Assembly (NCBI GenBank): GCA_024640345.1
Contig: JAHEFD010000019.1
Coordinates: 1 to 40,413 of the forward strand
Length of the DNA: 40,413 nt
Direction: 5' to 3'
Source of the DNA: Woeseiaceae bacterium
GTDB lineage: Bacteria > Pseudomonadota > Gammaproteobacteria > Steroidobacterales > Woeseiaceae
The notes beneath the pieces are model-generated. The model saw nothing but the letters and a program-made list of their open reading frames with translations. It was not told the DNA's origin and did not search any database. This document shows positions 7,194 through 15,983 of this stretch, piece by piece; positions within the stretch are counted from its first letter, which is position 1, and every line of letters begins with the position of its first letter. A program made the position numbers and the translations under genes.

Positions 7194-9395
7194 TTATTCG
7201 ACGATGAACTGAATTTCCGCACCGTATACGCGCCCCTTGTTCAGCGGGGAGAACGTTGCACCAGGGAAGAACGGCAGCTGCGTGTCGCCACCGAACGTCA
7301 TCTGGTTTTTCAGATTCTTGCCAAATAATGAAAAGATAATGCTGTCATCCTTGAAGCCGAAGCCAATGCGGGCATTAAACATGTCCACTTCACGCAATTC
7401 GCCGCGATTATTGTCCGTATAAAAAGCAGCATCTCTGCGGTAGCCACTGCCCTGCGCAGTAAACGATCCCCATGAAGTATCGCGTTGGTAAATAATTTCG
7501 CCACCGTATGACCAGGGCGCCAGTCGTGGAATCTTCAGTTCCGCGTCGGTGCTGTCAACCACGCCGTCACCGCTGATATCAAAGAGAACCTCGTTGTACG
7601 CCCCATCTACGTAGCCGAGGTTGGCCTTGACCACAAGGTTATTCGTCAATACAGCCGTAATCTCGGCATCAACGCCCTTGATCGTGGCATCTGCTGTGTT
7701 TCGGATCAGCTGCACGACGCCGGCCAACGGGTCGGACAGGTTGATTTCACGCTGCATGTTGTCAATACGATTACGATAAGCCGCCAGGTTGGCTCGCACC
7801 TTGCCGTCCGCAAAATCCTTCTTCAGACCGACCTCTACAGAACGTTGCTCTTCTTCGTCAAACGCAGCGTTTGGAATCGCGACTGCAGTGTGGCGCATAT
7901 TGTAACCACCACTGCGGAATCCCTTGGTCCAGAACGCATAGAACTGTGTGTCTTCATCCGGCTGGACCTGGATGCCAACTTTGGGCGTAAAGTCGTCCCA
8001 GCTTCGTGAATCAACAAAATCATAAGATGCGCAACCATCATTCAGCGTACAGGTGTTAAACAGAATTGATGCAATCTGCGCGTCTTTTTCTTCTTTCGTG
8101 TACCGCCCACCGAAATTGAACGTAATGGAATCGCTGACCTGCCAATCCATTTGTGCGAACAGGCCAACGGTTGTCTGGTCCTGCGTGCCACCACCTGTAA
8201 TGCCAGGCGGCACAAATCCCACCGGCGGAATCTGGCGATTTTCGAGGTACGTAAACTCCTGGGTGAAATAATACAGGCCGGTTGTCAGGTATAAGGAATC
8301 GAAACTTCCCGCGTACCGGAGTTCATTTGACAGCTGGCTCTGATCTGTCTTGGCGGGCGCGTGAAACAGGAACAGCGGCGTCGAATCGATATCGCCCAGG
8401 GTTGCCGAGTCGTAATTGCGATAGGCAAGAATATTCGTGATGCGCCCATTGCCGAATCCTACGTCCCAGTTTGCTTCTGCGATGACGTTGTTCCACTCGT
8501 TGTCGTAGTACCCTTCCTCGTCGATCGCAAAGTCAAATCCTTCCGGATCATACTTACCTGCACAGACGCCGGGAAATGCGAATGCGGTACAGCCACCATT
8601 ATGTGCTGCCGGCCCATCGCCGTCCGATTCGCCGTGTTCAACGCGAACGATGAAGTTGAATGACTCGTTCACGTCGACTGATAACGCACTTCGCACCATG
8701 GTCGTATCGGCCTTGCCGAAATGAGTGTTGCCGTTCGCCAGGTTGGTATGCCAGCCACCATCGTTATTATTGTAGGCAGCGACCTTGAAACCGACTGAGT
8801 CACTGAGTGGCCAGGACGCGACCGCCGAAAGGTAGCGGTTGTCGCCGGACTCATAAGCTGCCCTTCCGTTGAATGTAAATTCTTCGGTAGGCCGGGTGGT
8901 ATTGATGACGACAGCGCCGCCCGTCACGTTTCGCCCGAAGAGCAGGCCCTGGGGGCCTCGAAGAACTTCGACACTCTGCATATCGAACACATCGAGCACG
9001 ACGCCGGCATTCAAGCCGTAATACATACCATCAACGAACACACCGACTGTCGGGTCGATGGAAGGAATGGAACTGTTAATGCCGAGGCCGCGAATCGAGA
9101 AGTTTGCGGTACCGCGTGCCGTTCCGATGTCTTCAAGCTGCACGCTCGGTGCGCTGAATCCCAGTGCACTCAGGTCACGTATGTGCATGGCATCGAGTTG
9201 GTTGGCGCTATAAGCGGTCACTGCAACTGCCGCATCCTGGATAGCGATGCCACCTGCTCTTTTCGTTGCGGTGACTGTAATTTCTTCGAGCATCGCCTCT
9301 CCCAGGTCCTGCGCCTGTACGACACAACTGAAGCTGATCGGGGCAAGCGCAGCGGCGATTAGAGCGGCCCGCCTGAATTGAACTGGAGTTTGCAT
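7194..9395 (-). CDS. TonB-dependent outer-membrane receptor
   Basis: A 733-residue TonB-dependent receptor. It has a signal peptide (hydrophobic core AALIAAALAPISFSCVVQAQ), a TonB-box-like EEITVTATKR near residue 37, the plug domain with TANFSIRGLGINSSIPSIDP, VDGMYYG and VEVLRGPQGLLFGRNVTGGA, then a beta-barrel ending ...GAEIQFIVE. The aromatic C-terminal residue usual for outer-membrane proteins is replaced by Glu two residues after Phe. Receptors of this group (short, with GGAV plug ending) take up siderophores, cobalamin, carbohydrates or other large molecules; the ligand cannot be told. A GGAG ribosome site lies 8 bases before the ATG. The 232-base leader (9396-9627) shows no clear promoter to me. 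The gene has its own terminator. Confidence 0.93.
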   Translation of the reverse strand: MQTPVQFRRAALIAAALAPISFSCVVQAQDLGEAMLEEITVTATKRAGGIAIQDAAVAVTAYSANQLDAMHIRDLSALGFSAPSVQLEDIGTARGTANFSIRGLGINSSIPSIDPTVGVFVDGMYYGLNAGVVLDVFDMQSVEVLRGPQGLLFGRNVTGGAVVINTTRPTEEFTFNGRAAYESGDNRYLSAVASWPLSDSVGFKVAAYNNNDGGWHTNLANGNTHFGKADTTMVRSALSVDVNESFNFIVRVEHGESDGDGPAAHNGGCTAFAFPGVCAGKYDPEGFDFAIDEEGYYDNEWNNVIAEANWDVGFGNGRITNILAYRNYDSATLGDIDSTPLFLFHAPAKTDQSQLSNELRYAGSFDSLYLTTGLYYFTQEFTYLENRQIPPVGFVPPGITGGGTQDQTTVGLFAQMDWQVSDSITFNFGGRYTKEEKDAQIASILFNTCTLNDGCASYDFVDSRSWDDFTPKVGIQVQPDEDTQFYAFWTKGFRSGGYNMRHTAVAIPNAAFDEEEQRSVEVGLKKDFADGKVRANLAAYRNRIDNMQREINLSDPLAGVVQLIRNTADATIKGVDAEITAVLTNNLVVKANLGYVDGAYNEVLFDISGDGVVDSTDAELKIPRLAPWSYGGEIIYQRDTSWGSFTAQGSGYRRDAAFYTDNNRGELREVDMFNARIGFGFKDDSIIFSLFGKNLKNQMTFGGDTQLPFFPGATFSPLNKGRVYGAEIQFIVE

Positions 9396-9627
9396 GTCCG
9401 TGTCTCCGGAATTGGTTCGTTTGACTGGCGTGCTGTCGTCGGGATTACGACAAGTCGGGAAAAGAACTCAGTCGCAGCAGCCCACCAGGCCTTGCCCCGT
9501 ATAGTACTGAATCCAATCGATTAGTGGTATTCATACAAACCCGGAAAGTGCCATTTTTATAGTTCGACGGTCATTTTGTTGTAAAAATAAAACAAAAAAT
9601 GGGGGTTTTCGCCTGCCAAGTCCCCGT

Positions 9628-10119
9628 TCAGGCGCCATGCGGAAACTGGCTATGTTCCAGTTCCAGTCGCAGCAGCGCCTCCTTGGTCGGGATTCCGCCA
9701 CCGAAACCCGTCAGGTCACCGCCGGCACCAATCACCCGATGACAGGGAATGATGATCGGCAGAGGATTTCGGCCATTTGCCGCACCGACCGCCCGAACCG
9801 CTTTCGGACGTCCAATTCGGCGCGCGATGTCACCGTAGGTGACTGTTGTGCCATAGGGAATCTTTTGCAGCTCCTCAAGTACCTGCAGCTGGAATTCGGT
9901 TCCCGTGGGCTTCAACGGCAGGTCGAATGTTTTCCGCTTCCCGGCAAAGTAGGCTGTCAACTGTTCCCGAGCCTCGGCGAACGGCTTTTCAGAAAATATC
10001 CAGTCGCCCTCCGGCTCCAGGCGCATCGACCCTTCGGGAAAACCGATGAGGCAGAGCGCGTCTTCCTCGCCGGCCAGCAGCAGGTCTCCGATTGGTGTTT
10101 CAAGGTAGCAGTAATACAT
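9628..10119 (-). CDS. ogt: Methylated-DNA--protein-cysteine S-methyltransferase
   Basis: The 163-residue protein removes O6-alkyl groups from guanine by irreversible transfer to its own cysteine. The active-site PCHRV is present with Cys126 (IIIPCHRVIGAGG), preceded by the DNA-binding helix region YGDIARRIGRPKAVRAVGAA. The gene begins 4 bases after the stop of the Ada-AlkA gene, so the two repair genes form an operon. Because the upstream fusion lacks the C-terminal methyltransferase domain of Ada, this protein supplies O6-alkylguanine repair in trans. Confidence 0.95.
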   Translation of the reverse strand: MYYCYLETPIGDLLLAGEEDALCLIGFPEGSMRLEPEGDWIFSEKPFAEAREQLTAYFAGKRKTFDLPLKPTGTEFQLQVLEELQKIPYGTTVTYGDIARRIGRPKAVRAVGAANGRNPLPIIIPCHRVIGAGGDLTGFGGGIPTKEALLRLELEHSQFPHGA

Positions 10120-10123
10120 CAGT

Positions 10124-11593
10124 CTATCCTCCGGAGCCCGGCAAGGAACTCCATAAAAGCAAGGCGGCGTAGGCCCGCCATGGCCGCCATTCTTCGGCCA
10201 GGTTCTTAAGTTGTTTTGGGGTCACGCGATCCGGATACCTGATTGCCTTGATCAGGCCGAGATCGCCTTCGGGGAACGCATCGGGATTCTTCAGGGCGCG
10301 CATGGCAACATATTGCGCGGTCCAGTCACCGATTCCACGAATGGATTTCAGTGCAGCACAAAACTCCTGTGGGTCTTCTGCCGCATCAAAACAAAGGTCA
10401 CCACAGAGCACGGCTTTCGCAACTCGGCGGATAGTCTCTGCCCTGCTGCCGACAATGCCGATGTTATTGAATCGCGCCCGCGCCAGGCGCTCCGCCGTTG
10501 GGAAGATCCGTACAAGTTCGGACTCCTTGTGATCGCCGTCGAGGACCAGCGGCTCGCCGTAGCGATTCGCAATTCGACCCGCGAGTGTCGTAGCGGCCTT
10601 CACAGATACTTGTTGGCCGAGAATTGCGCGGACAGTCAGCTCGAATCCATCCCAGGCACCCGGAACCCTGATACCCGGATACTCTTTAAGGAATTTACGA
10701 AGGGCTTTGTCCTTGCCCAGGACCTGGCGAATCTCGGTAACCGGCGCATCGAGATCAAATACCTCGCGCGCTGCCTGCACCGTTTCGAAGAGTGCATCCG
10801 TATTGACGCTGTGAAGCGTTAACGAAAGATAACCGGCACGGGAATCAGGCTGAATGCTCACGACGCTGTGACGGCCGTTAGACGAAAGTGTCCGACGATA
10901 GGTTTGGTCAACAACCTTCTCTACACCGGGAATTGCGCGCCCGGCAAAGAAGGCAAGCAGGTTCTGCCAGTCAAACGGTGCCCGGTAGGGCAACCGCACT
11001 GTCAGGGATGCCGTCCTGCCGGCAAGTTCGGAATCCTCTCCTGCTCGCCGCAGCTCGCGCGGCGGGCGACCGTAGGTTTGGCGAAAGGCATCGTTGAATC
11101 GGCGGATACTGCCATAGCCGGCGGCCGACGAAATGTGCTGCATGGGCAGCGTCGTTTCATCGATGAGCCTTTTGGCGAAATGTAATCTCTGGGTGTGAGC
11201 GACTGCCAAGGGCGATGCGCCGAGATGATGACTGAACAAACGACGCAAATGCCGGCTCGTTACGCCGAGCCGATCGGCGAGCGCTTCGACGTTACCTTCA
11301 TCGAGCGCGCCCGCGGATATCAGCCGCAGTCCTCTGCGGACCGTCGTTGACGTACCACTCCAGGCAGGCGTACCCGGTGCGCATTCCGGGCGGCAGCGAA
11401 GGCAGGGTCGAAATCCCGCTTCCCCGGCAGCTGCGGCACTGGGATAGAACTCGATATTCTCGCTTTTTGGCGCGTTAGCCGGACAGATGGGGCGGCAGTA
11501 GATACCGGTCGTCTTCACGCCGACATAAAACTGGCCATCGAAACGCGCGTCGCGTGCCAGCCTTGCTCGTTCGTAAATTTCGTTCTGCAGCAT
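10124..11593 (-). CDS. Ada-AlkA fusion: alkylation-response regulator and 3-methyladenine DNA glycosylase
   Basis: The 489-residue protein joins four modules. Residues 1-75 are the Ada zinc domain with Cys33, Cys37, Cys64 and Cys67, the same spacing as Cys38/42/69/72 of E. coli Ada, where the first Cys accepts methyl from phosphotriesters. Residues about 85-182 are an AraC-type helix-turn-helix (VEALADRLGVTSRHLRRLF, YGSIRRFNDAF). Residues about 195-285 are the AlkA N-terminal domain, and 310-489 the HhH-GPD glycosylase with the hairpin IRGIGDWTAQYVAM and catalytic Asp444. It should sense methylation damage, activate transcription and excise alkylated bases. Possible autoregulation, but I see no clear Ada box. 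Followed by ogt at 4 bases. Confidence 0.93.
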   Translation of the reverse strand: MLQNEIYERARLARDARFDGQFYVGVKTTGIYCRPICPANAPKSENIEFYPSAAAAGEAGFRPCLRCRPECAPGTPAWSGTSTTVRRGLRLISAGALDEGNVEALADRLGVTSRHLRRLFSHHLGASPLAVAHTQRLHFAKRLIDETTLPMQHISSAAGYGSIRRFNDAFRQTYGRPPRELRRAGEDSELAGRTASLTVRLPYRAPFDWQNLLAFFAGRAIPGVEKVVDQTYRRTLSSNGRHSVVSIQPDSRAGYLSLTLHSVNTDALFETVQAAREVFDLDAPVTEIRQVLGKDKALRKFLKEYPGIRVPGAWDGFELTVRAILGQQVSVKAATTLAGRIANRYGEPLVLDGDHKESELVRIFPTAERLARARFNNIGIVGSRAETIRRVAKAVLCGDLCFDAAEDPQEFCAALKSIRGIGDWTAQYVAMRALKNPDAFPEGDLGLIKAIRYPDRVTPKQLKNLAEEWRPWRAYAALLLWSSLPGSGG

Positions 11594-11700
11594 CCGCTGA
11601 CCCCTTAACCAATAGAGTCAGTATACGCCCCTGCAAACTCTAAAATAGCCAGAATCGGACCTGTATGATTCAGCTGTATTGCGACGACCAAACGCCACCG

Positions 11701-13158
11701 TTACTGGTCGATGCCACCCATGCACATGTATTTTATTTCGAGATAATCATCCAGCCCGTACTTGGATCCCTCGCGACCCTGGCCCGATTCCTTGACACCA
11801 CCGAACGGCGCCATTTCGTTCGAGATGATTCCTTCGTTGATTCCGACGATGCCATACTCCAGCCCTTCCGCGACACGCCAGATGCGCCCGATGTCGCGAG
11901 AGAAGAAATAACAGGCGAGGCCGAACTCGGTGTCGTTTGCCATGGCGACAGCTTCCTCTTCCGTCTTGAACTTGAACAATGGCGCGACCGGGCCGAAAAT
12001 TTCTTCGCGAAAAACTCGCATGTTGTCGTTAACGTTAGTGAGTACTGTCGGCTCTATGAAACAGTTCCCAAGGTCCGATCTGCTTCCACCCACCGCAACA
12101 CTGGCGCCATTCGCCACAGCGTCCTCGATAAATCCGAGCACGTCGTTCGCCGCCCCTTCGTTGATCAACGGACCCATCGTTACACCGGCTTCAGTGCCTC
12201 CACCAAGCTTGAGCCCGGCCGTGGCGGCCGCAAGTCGCTCCGCAAATTGGTCATAGATTCCTTCCTGAACCAGGATGCGGTTAGCGCAAACACAGGTCTG
12301 GCCAGCGTTACGAAACTTGCAGATAATTGCATTGGCGACTGCCGAATCCAGGTCCGCGTCGTCAAATACGATAAATGGGGCATTGCCGCCCAATTCCATC
12401 GAAGTACGTTTGACTGTTTTGGAACATGCAGCCATCAATTGCTTTCCAACCGGTGTCGACCCGGTAAACGTCAGTTTCCGTACGATCGGGTTTGCCGTCA
12501 TTTCGTTACCAATTTCCGACGTTCGCCCGGCAACGATGTTGATAACACCGGCTGGCACGCCGGCTCGTTCTGCCAATACGGCAAATGCGAGTGCGGACAG
12601 CGGCGTGGCATTTGCCGGTTTGCAAACGACGGTGCAACCGGCCGCAAGTGCCGGTGCGATTTTCCGCGTCAGCATGGCATTTGGAAAATTCCACGGTGTA
12701 ATGCACGCGACGACGCCAACGGGTTGCTTGATGACAACGATTCGTTTGTCGCCAGACGGCGCAGGAATCGTGTCGCCGTAAATACGCTTTGCTTCTTCGG
12801 CAAACCACTCGATGTAACTTGCACCGTAGGCAACCTCGCCGCGGGCCTCCGCCAGGGGCTTCCCCTGCTCTGCGGTAAGGATCTGTGCAAGATCCTCCTG
12901 GGCCTCGACCATCAGGTTGAACCATTTCCGCAGAATCGCTGCACGATCCTTGGCACTGCGCGCCCGCCAATCAACCATTGCCGACTCTGCGGCTTCAATC
13001 GCCCGTCTCGTTTCAGCCGTGCCGCAGGAGGCTACCTCGGCAATAGCCTGGCCATTGGCGGGATTGGTTACTGAAAATGTACTGCCATCATCGCCATCAA
13101 CCCATTGGCCATTGATATACGCCTGGGTCTTTAATAATGATTTATCGGAAATCTGCAT
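11701..13158 (-). CDS. gabD: Succinate-semialdehyde dehydrogenase (NADP+)
   Basis: GabD oxidises succinate semialdehyde to succinate, the last step of GABA degradation. The product (485 residues from the ATG at 13158) follows E. coli GabD almost throughout: WFNLM, EQGKPLAEA, ITPWNFP, FTGSTPVGKQLM, MELGGNAPFIVFDDADLD with the general base Glu, NAGQTCVCANR with the catalytic Cys, and the end EYGIVGINEG, GREGSKYG and YLEIKYMC. A GTG two codons upstream (13164) is an alternative start with a better-placed GGAG. No GABA transaminase or permease is next to it; it lies 107 bases upstream of the repair operon. Confidence 0.94.
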   Translation of the reverse strand: MQISDKSLLKTQAYINGQWVDGDDGSTFSVTNPANGQAIAEVASCGTAETRRAIEAAESAMVDWRARSAKDRAAILRKWFNLMVEAQEDLAQILTAEQGKPLAEARGEVAYGASYIEWFAEEAKRIYGDTIPAPSGDKRIVVIKQPVGVVACITPWNFPNAMLTRKIAPALAAGCTVVCKPANATPLSALAFAVLAERAGVPAGVINIVAGRTSEIGNEMTANPIVRKLTFTGSTPVGKQLMAACSKTVKRTSMELGGNAPFIVFDDADLDSAVANAIICKFRNAGQTCVCANRILVQEGIYDQFAERLAAATAGLKLGGGTEAGVTMGPLINEGAANDVLGFIEDAVANGASVAVGGSRSDLGNCFIEPTVLTNVNDNMRVFREEIFGPVAPLFKFKTEEEAVAMANDTEFGLACYFFSRDIGRIWRVAEGLEYGIVGINEGIISNEMAPFGGVKESGQGREGSKYGLDDYLEIKYMCMGGIDQ

Positions 13159-13272
13159 GCTCACCTGTACCGGCTCCTGTCTGACTCATCCCAACGGCGG
13201 GCGAATGAGCATAAAGGCTAAAGGAATAAGCCTCAATGGCAAGTATGAACATTTGTTTCGCGGGGTAACGAA

Positions 13273-13296
13273 GATCCCGGATATCTCACCGGGATC
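13273..13296 (-). terminator. Hairpin after the peroxiredoxin-glutaredoxin gene
   Basis: GATCCCGG and CCGGGATC are perfect 8-base arms with an 8-base loop, 17 bases after the stop of the minus-strand gene. The following sequence on that strand is TTCGTTACC, only weakly T-rich, so this is a probable but not ideal terminator. Confidence 0.4.
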
Positions 13297-13312
13297 CCCG
13301 TTGCATTGATCT

Positions 13313-14062
13313 TCAGGCCGCTCGATCCTGTCGTTCTGCCAGCCAGTTGCCGAGATCATCCGAGCCGCCAACCAGTTGCCCGTTGACGAAAATCTGCGGG
13401 ACGGTCTTAGCCGCGCTTACTGCTCGCAGGGTGCGATCCGAAAAGTCCCTGTTAAGCTCGAGCGATTCGAACTCAATGCCCGCGTCTCTCAGCATTCCCT
13501 TGGCACGCGCGCAGTGCGGACAGCCTGGCCTGGAGAAAACCGTCACGTCCAATGGCGCCTGCTTGCCGGGAGCGATGTATGCAAGCATCGTATCGGCATC
13601 GGAAACCTCGAACGGATCGCCCGGCTGCTCCGGCTCAATAAACATTTTTTCGATCACTCCGTCACGAACAAGCATCGAGTAGCGCCATGAGCGTTTGCCA
13701 AAGCCAAGATCTTCCTTGTTCACGAGGAGACCCATGCCGTCAGTAAACGAACCGTTCCCGTCAGGGATAAACGAAATGTCGTCAGCGTGCTGAGTCTCTT
13801 TCCACTCATTCATTACGAAAGCGTCGTTAACGGACACGCAAATAATGTCGTCAATACCGAGCTTCCTGAACGTTGGTGCGAGCTGGCTGAAGCGCGGCAC
13901 ATGTGACGATGAGCATGTCGGTGTAAATGCGCCTGGCAGTGAAAATACGATCACGGATTTGCCTGCAAAAACATCGTCGGTGGTGATGTTCTTCCACTCG
14001 TTATCGGCGCGTGTCCTGAACGTAACATTTGGTACGCGCTGTCCTTCTTTAGATACAAACAT
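13313..14062 (-). CDS. Glutathione-dependent peroxiredoxin-glutaredoxin hybrid
   Basis: This 249-residue enzyme fuses a Prx5-type peroxiredoxin (residues 1-165, peroxidatic Cys50 in [12 protein letters not shown]) to a glutaredoxin (about 170-249, active site CPHC at 181-184, with TVPQIFVNG and GGSDDL for glutathione binding). Such hybrids, known from Haemophilus influenzae and others, reduce hydrogen peroxide and alkyl hydroperoxides with glutathione. I start at the ATG at 14062 ([11 protein letters not shown]), which has a GGAG seven bases upstream, rather than the longer frame. The gene follows dps by 34 bases on the same strand and is probably in its OxyR-controlled transcript. Confidence 0.94.
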   Translation of the reverse strand: MFVSKEGQRVPNVTFRTRADNEWKNITTDDVFAGKSVIVFSLPGAFTPTCSSSHVPRFSQLAPTFRKLGIDDIICVSVNDAFVMNEWKETQHADDISFIPDGNGSFTDGMGLLVNKEDLGFGKRSWRYSMLVRDGVIEKMFIEPEQPGDPFEVSDADTMLAYIAPGKQAPLDVTVFSRPGCPHCARAKGMLRDAGIEFESLELNRDFSDRTLRAVSAAKTVPQIFVNGQLVGGSDDLGNWLAERQDRAA

Positions 14063-14096
14063 TTTTTTCTCCAACAAGTTAATCAAAATTTAGAAG

Positions 14097-14567
14097 TTAT
14101 TTATCCAGCATGCTGCGAAGCATCCACGCATTCTTTTCGTGAATTTGCATACGCTGAGTAAGCAGGTCGGCCGTCGGTTCGTCGCCGGCTGAATCGGCTG
14201 CCGGAAACGCTTTCCTGGCCGTCCGCACGATTGCTTCCTGCCCGTCGACGAGACCACGAATCATTTCTTCAGCGGACTCGCCACCTTTAGATTCCTCGAT
14301 ACTCGTCAACCTGGAGAACTCGCGGTAGGAACCCGGCGCAGTCACCCCAAGCGCCCGGATCCGCTCGGCAATTTCATCTACTGCGGTTGCGAGCTCCGTG
14401 TACTGAGTTTCAAACATCGTATGCAGCGTACTGAACATCGGACCCGTGACGTTCCAGTGATAATTGTGGGTCTTCAGGTACAGCGTATAGCTGTCAGCCA
14501 GTAGCCTGGACAGGTGATCGGCAATGCTCTGCCTCTCTGCGTCGCTTAACCCTATATCTATGGTCAT
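14097..14567 (-). CDS. dps: Dps-family DNA-binding / ferritin-like protein
   Basis: A 156-residue ferritin-like protein that stores iron and protects DNA from peroxide. The intersubunit ferroxidase ligands are all in place with the E. coli spacing: His37, His49, Glu53, Asp64 and Glu68 (E. coli His51, His63, Asp67, Asp78, Glu82), within [14 protein letters not shown] and [11 protein letters not shown]. The N-terminus is short and lacks the Lys-rich tail E. coli Dps uses for DNA condensation, so DNA binding may be weak. AGGAAC precedes the ATG. It is divergent from oxyR across 113 bases, a common arrangement for OxyR control. Confidence 0.93.
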   Translation of the reverse strand: MTIDIGLSDAERQSIADHLSRLLADSYTLYLKTHNYHWNVTGPMFSTLHTMFETQYTELATAVDEIAERIRALGVTAPGSYREFSRLTSIEESKGGESAEEMIRGLVDGQEAIVRTARKAFPAADSAGDEPTADLLTQRMQIHEKNAWMLRSMLDK

Positions 14568-14647
14568 CTCTGTTCCTCGTGTTCCTCAACTGCGGTCAAG
14601 ATTAAAGCCGGTCTGATGATTCGTAAATCCGATTTTTACTGTCGTAT

Positions 14648-14670
14648 TAATCGCTTTTTTCGATTACAAT
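14648..14670 (+). promoter_or_regulatory. LysR-type dyad overlapping the oxyR -10
   Basis: TAATCG and CGATTA form a perfect 6-base inverted repeat with a 7-base spacer (14648-14666), which also fits the LysR T-N11-A core. A -10-like TACAAT at 14665-14670 overlaps its right arm, 11 bases before the oxyR ATG. This would suit OxyR autorepression and control of divergent dps. No good -35 is seen. Confidence 0.45.
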
Positions 14671-14680
14671 CAGTCGCACG

Positions 14681-15577
14681 ATGATTTATCCGACAATCAA
14701 GCAACTTCGCTACTTCGTCAGTCTGTGCGATGAGGGGCATTTTGGGCGCGCCGCTGCAGCGTGTTTTGTCTCCCAGTCAGCATTCAGTACTGCAATCCAG
14801 GATCTCGAATCGGCACTCGATGTACAGCTCATCGACAGGACCAACCGGCAAGTGACGATCACCGCCATTGGACAGGAGGTGGCGACCCAGGCGCTCCTCT
14901 GCCTGCGGGATGTAGAAAGCCTCGTGGAGATGGCGGGGCAAAGACGAAAACCTTTATCCGGCCCCCTGAGACTGGGCATCATTCCATCTATCGCGCCATT
15001 TCTCCTGCCCGCGCTGCTACCTCGTCTCAGAAAGACATTCCCGGAACTTCGACTGTTTTTGACCGAAGATCAGACCGACCGGATACACGCAAAGCTTCTC
15101 GACGGGGAACTCGATGTACTGATACTCGCGTTGCCTTACGAGCTTAGAAGCACCGTGTCATCACCCCTTTTCAAGGATAGGTTTTGCCTGGCTGCCAAAC
15201 CCGGAACTGCGTTTATAGACCCGGAAAAATATCGCTTTAACCGGCTGCAGTCCGAGAGTGTGCTGCTCCTGGAAGACGGCCATTGCATGCGCGACCATGC
15301 GCTTGCTGCCTGCAGAGTAAGGAATACGGAAAAGGTCAGTCGATTTTCAGCCAGCAGCCTGCTGACACTTATCGAAATGGTCGATGCTGACCTGGGGATT
15401 ACTTTCCTTCCGGAAATGGCTCGTGGCTCATCACTGCTCAAAAATACACGCGTCAAAATGTACGAGCTCGACGACAAGAGTTTTCGTACGATCGGGCTTG
15501 TCTGGCGAAAGGGCAGTATGCGCGATGCCGAGTTCGAACTGCTCGGTGATTTCATCCGCGAGCATCACAAAAAGTAA
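14681..15577 (+). CDS. oxyR: Hydrogen peroxide-sensing LysR regulator OxyR
   Basis: A 298-residue LysR-family activator of peroxide defence. Residues 1-60 form the winged helix (LRYFVSLCDEGHFGRAAAAC, VSQSAFSTAIQDLE). The sensing cysteines are Cys202 and Cys211 in LLEDGHCMRDHALAAC, with the same nine-residue spacing as Cys199/Cys208 of E. coli OxyR, so it should respond by disulfide formation. It is divergent from dps and the peroxiredoxin-glutaredoxin gene, its likely targets. Confidence 0.95.
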   Translation: MIYPTIKQLRYFVSLCDEGHFGRAAAACFVSQSAFSTAIQDLESALDVQLIDRTNRQVTITAIGQEVATQALLCLRDVESLVEMAGQRRKPLSGPLRLGIIPSIAPFLLPALLPRLRKTFPELRLFLTEDQTDRIHAKLLDGELDVLILALPYELRSTVSSPLFKDRFCLAAKPGTAFIDPEKYRFNRLQSESVLLLEDGHCMRDHALAACRVRNTEKVSRFSASSLLTLIEMVDADLGITFLPEMARGSSLLKNTRVKMYELDDKSFRTIGLVWRKGSMRDAEFELLGDFIREHHKK

Positions 15578-15609
15578 CGTGGCCGGACGCCGCCGCATGG
15601 ATGGGAAAA

Positions 15610-15625
15610 TGTGACCCTGGTCACA
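15610..15625. promoter_or_regulatory. Perfect CRP-like palindrome
   Basis: TGTGACC-CT-GGTCACA contains the exact CRP core TGTGA-N6-TCACA and is flanked by AAAA on the left, as in the 22-base CRP consensus. It lies 33 bases after oxyR and 115 bases before the next plus-strand ATG, so it could serve a promoter for the small membrane protein gene. No clear -10/-35 pair is seen next to it. An FNR/CRP-superfamily protein with the same specificity is the alternative binder. Confidence 0.5.
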
Positions 15626-15739
15626 GAATACCAGTCACCGACGCCGGGGCTTTCGCGGCCTGTGAATGCTCGCACTGTTTTTACGGGCAAAACCCGGCAT
15701 TGTTGCGGCTGAATGAACTGACCTGAAGTGAACCAGACC

Positions 15740-15961
15740 ATGTGGATTCCCGGCCCGATTTATGAAAGCTTGCCCTACGCCTGCATCGTAGGCGGCGTAC
15801 TGTTCATTTCGGGCACCCTGTATATCGGCCTGACCGCTCCAGGGGCACCACTCTATATTGGTTGTGGCCTCCTCAGTATCGTCTATGGCGCAACCATTTT
15901 TGCCAAGCGCCAGGCGTATCGCCGCGGCCACTCAAACATCGATACGTCCAAAACCGCCTGA
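15740..15961 (+). CDS. Small two-helix membrane protein, unknown function
   Basis: A 73-residue protein (MWIPGPIYESLPYACIVGGV...) with two predicted transmembrane segments, roughly residues 12-30 and 36-54, and a basic C-terminal tail (KRQAYRRGHSN). I recognise the general type from proteobacterial genomes but no function. A GTG at 15728 in frame could be the start instead; neither has a clear ribosome site. It stands between oxyR and the convergent sortilin-like gene, downstream of the CRP-like palindrome. Confidence 0.55.
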   Translation: MWIPGPIYESLPYACIVGGVLFISGTLYIGLTAPGAPLYIGCGLLSIVYGATIFAKRQAYRRGHSNIDTSKTA

Positions 15962-15983
15962 CAGCACGAAGTTCCACTCACCG

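Noticed and set aside
9590-9634. Terminator after ogt
   Set aside because: CGCCTG/CAGGCG can pair, but the stem is short, overlaps the stop codon, and the T-run comes after an unrelated C-run; too weak to call.
11665-13074. Long plus-strand open frame opposite gabD
   Set aside because: It is antisense to a clear GabD and its translation is rich in Arg, Cys and His without any domain; a composition artefact.
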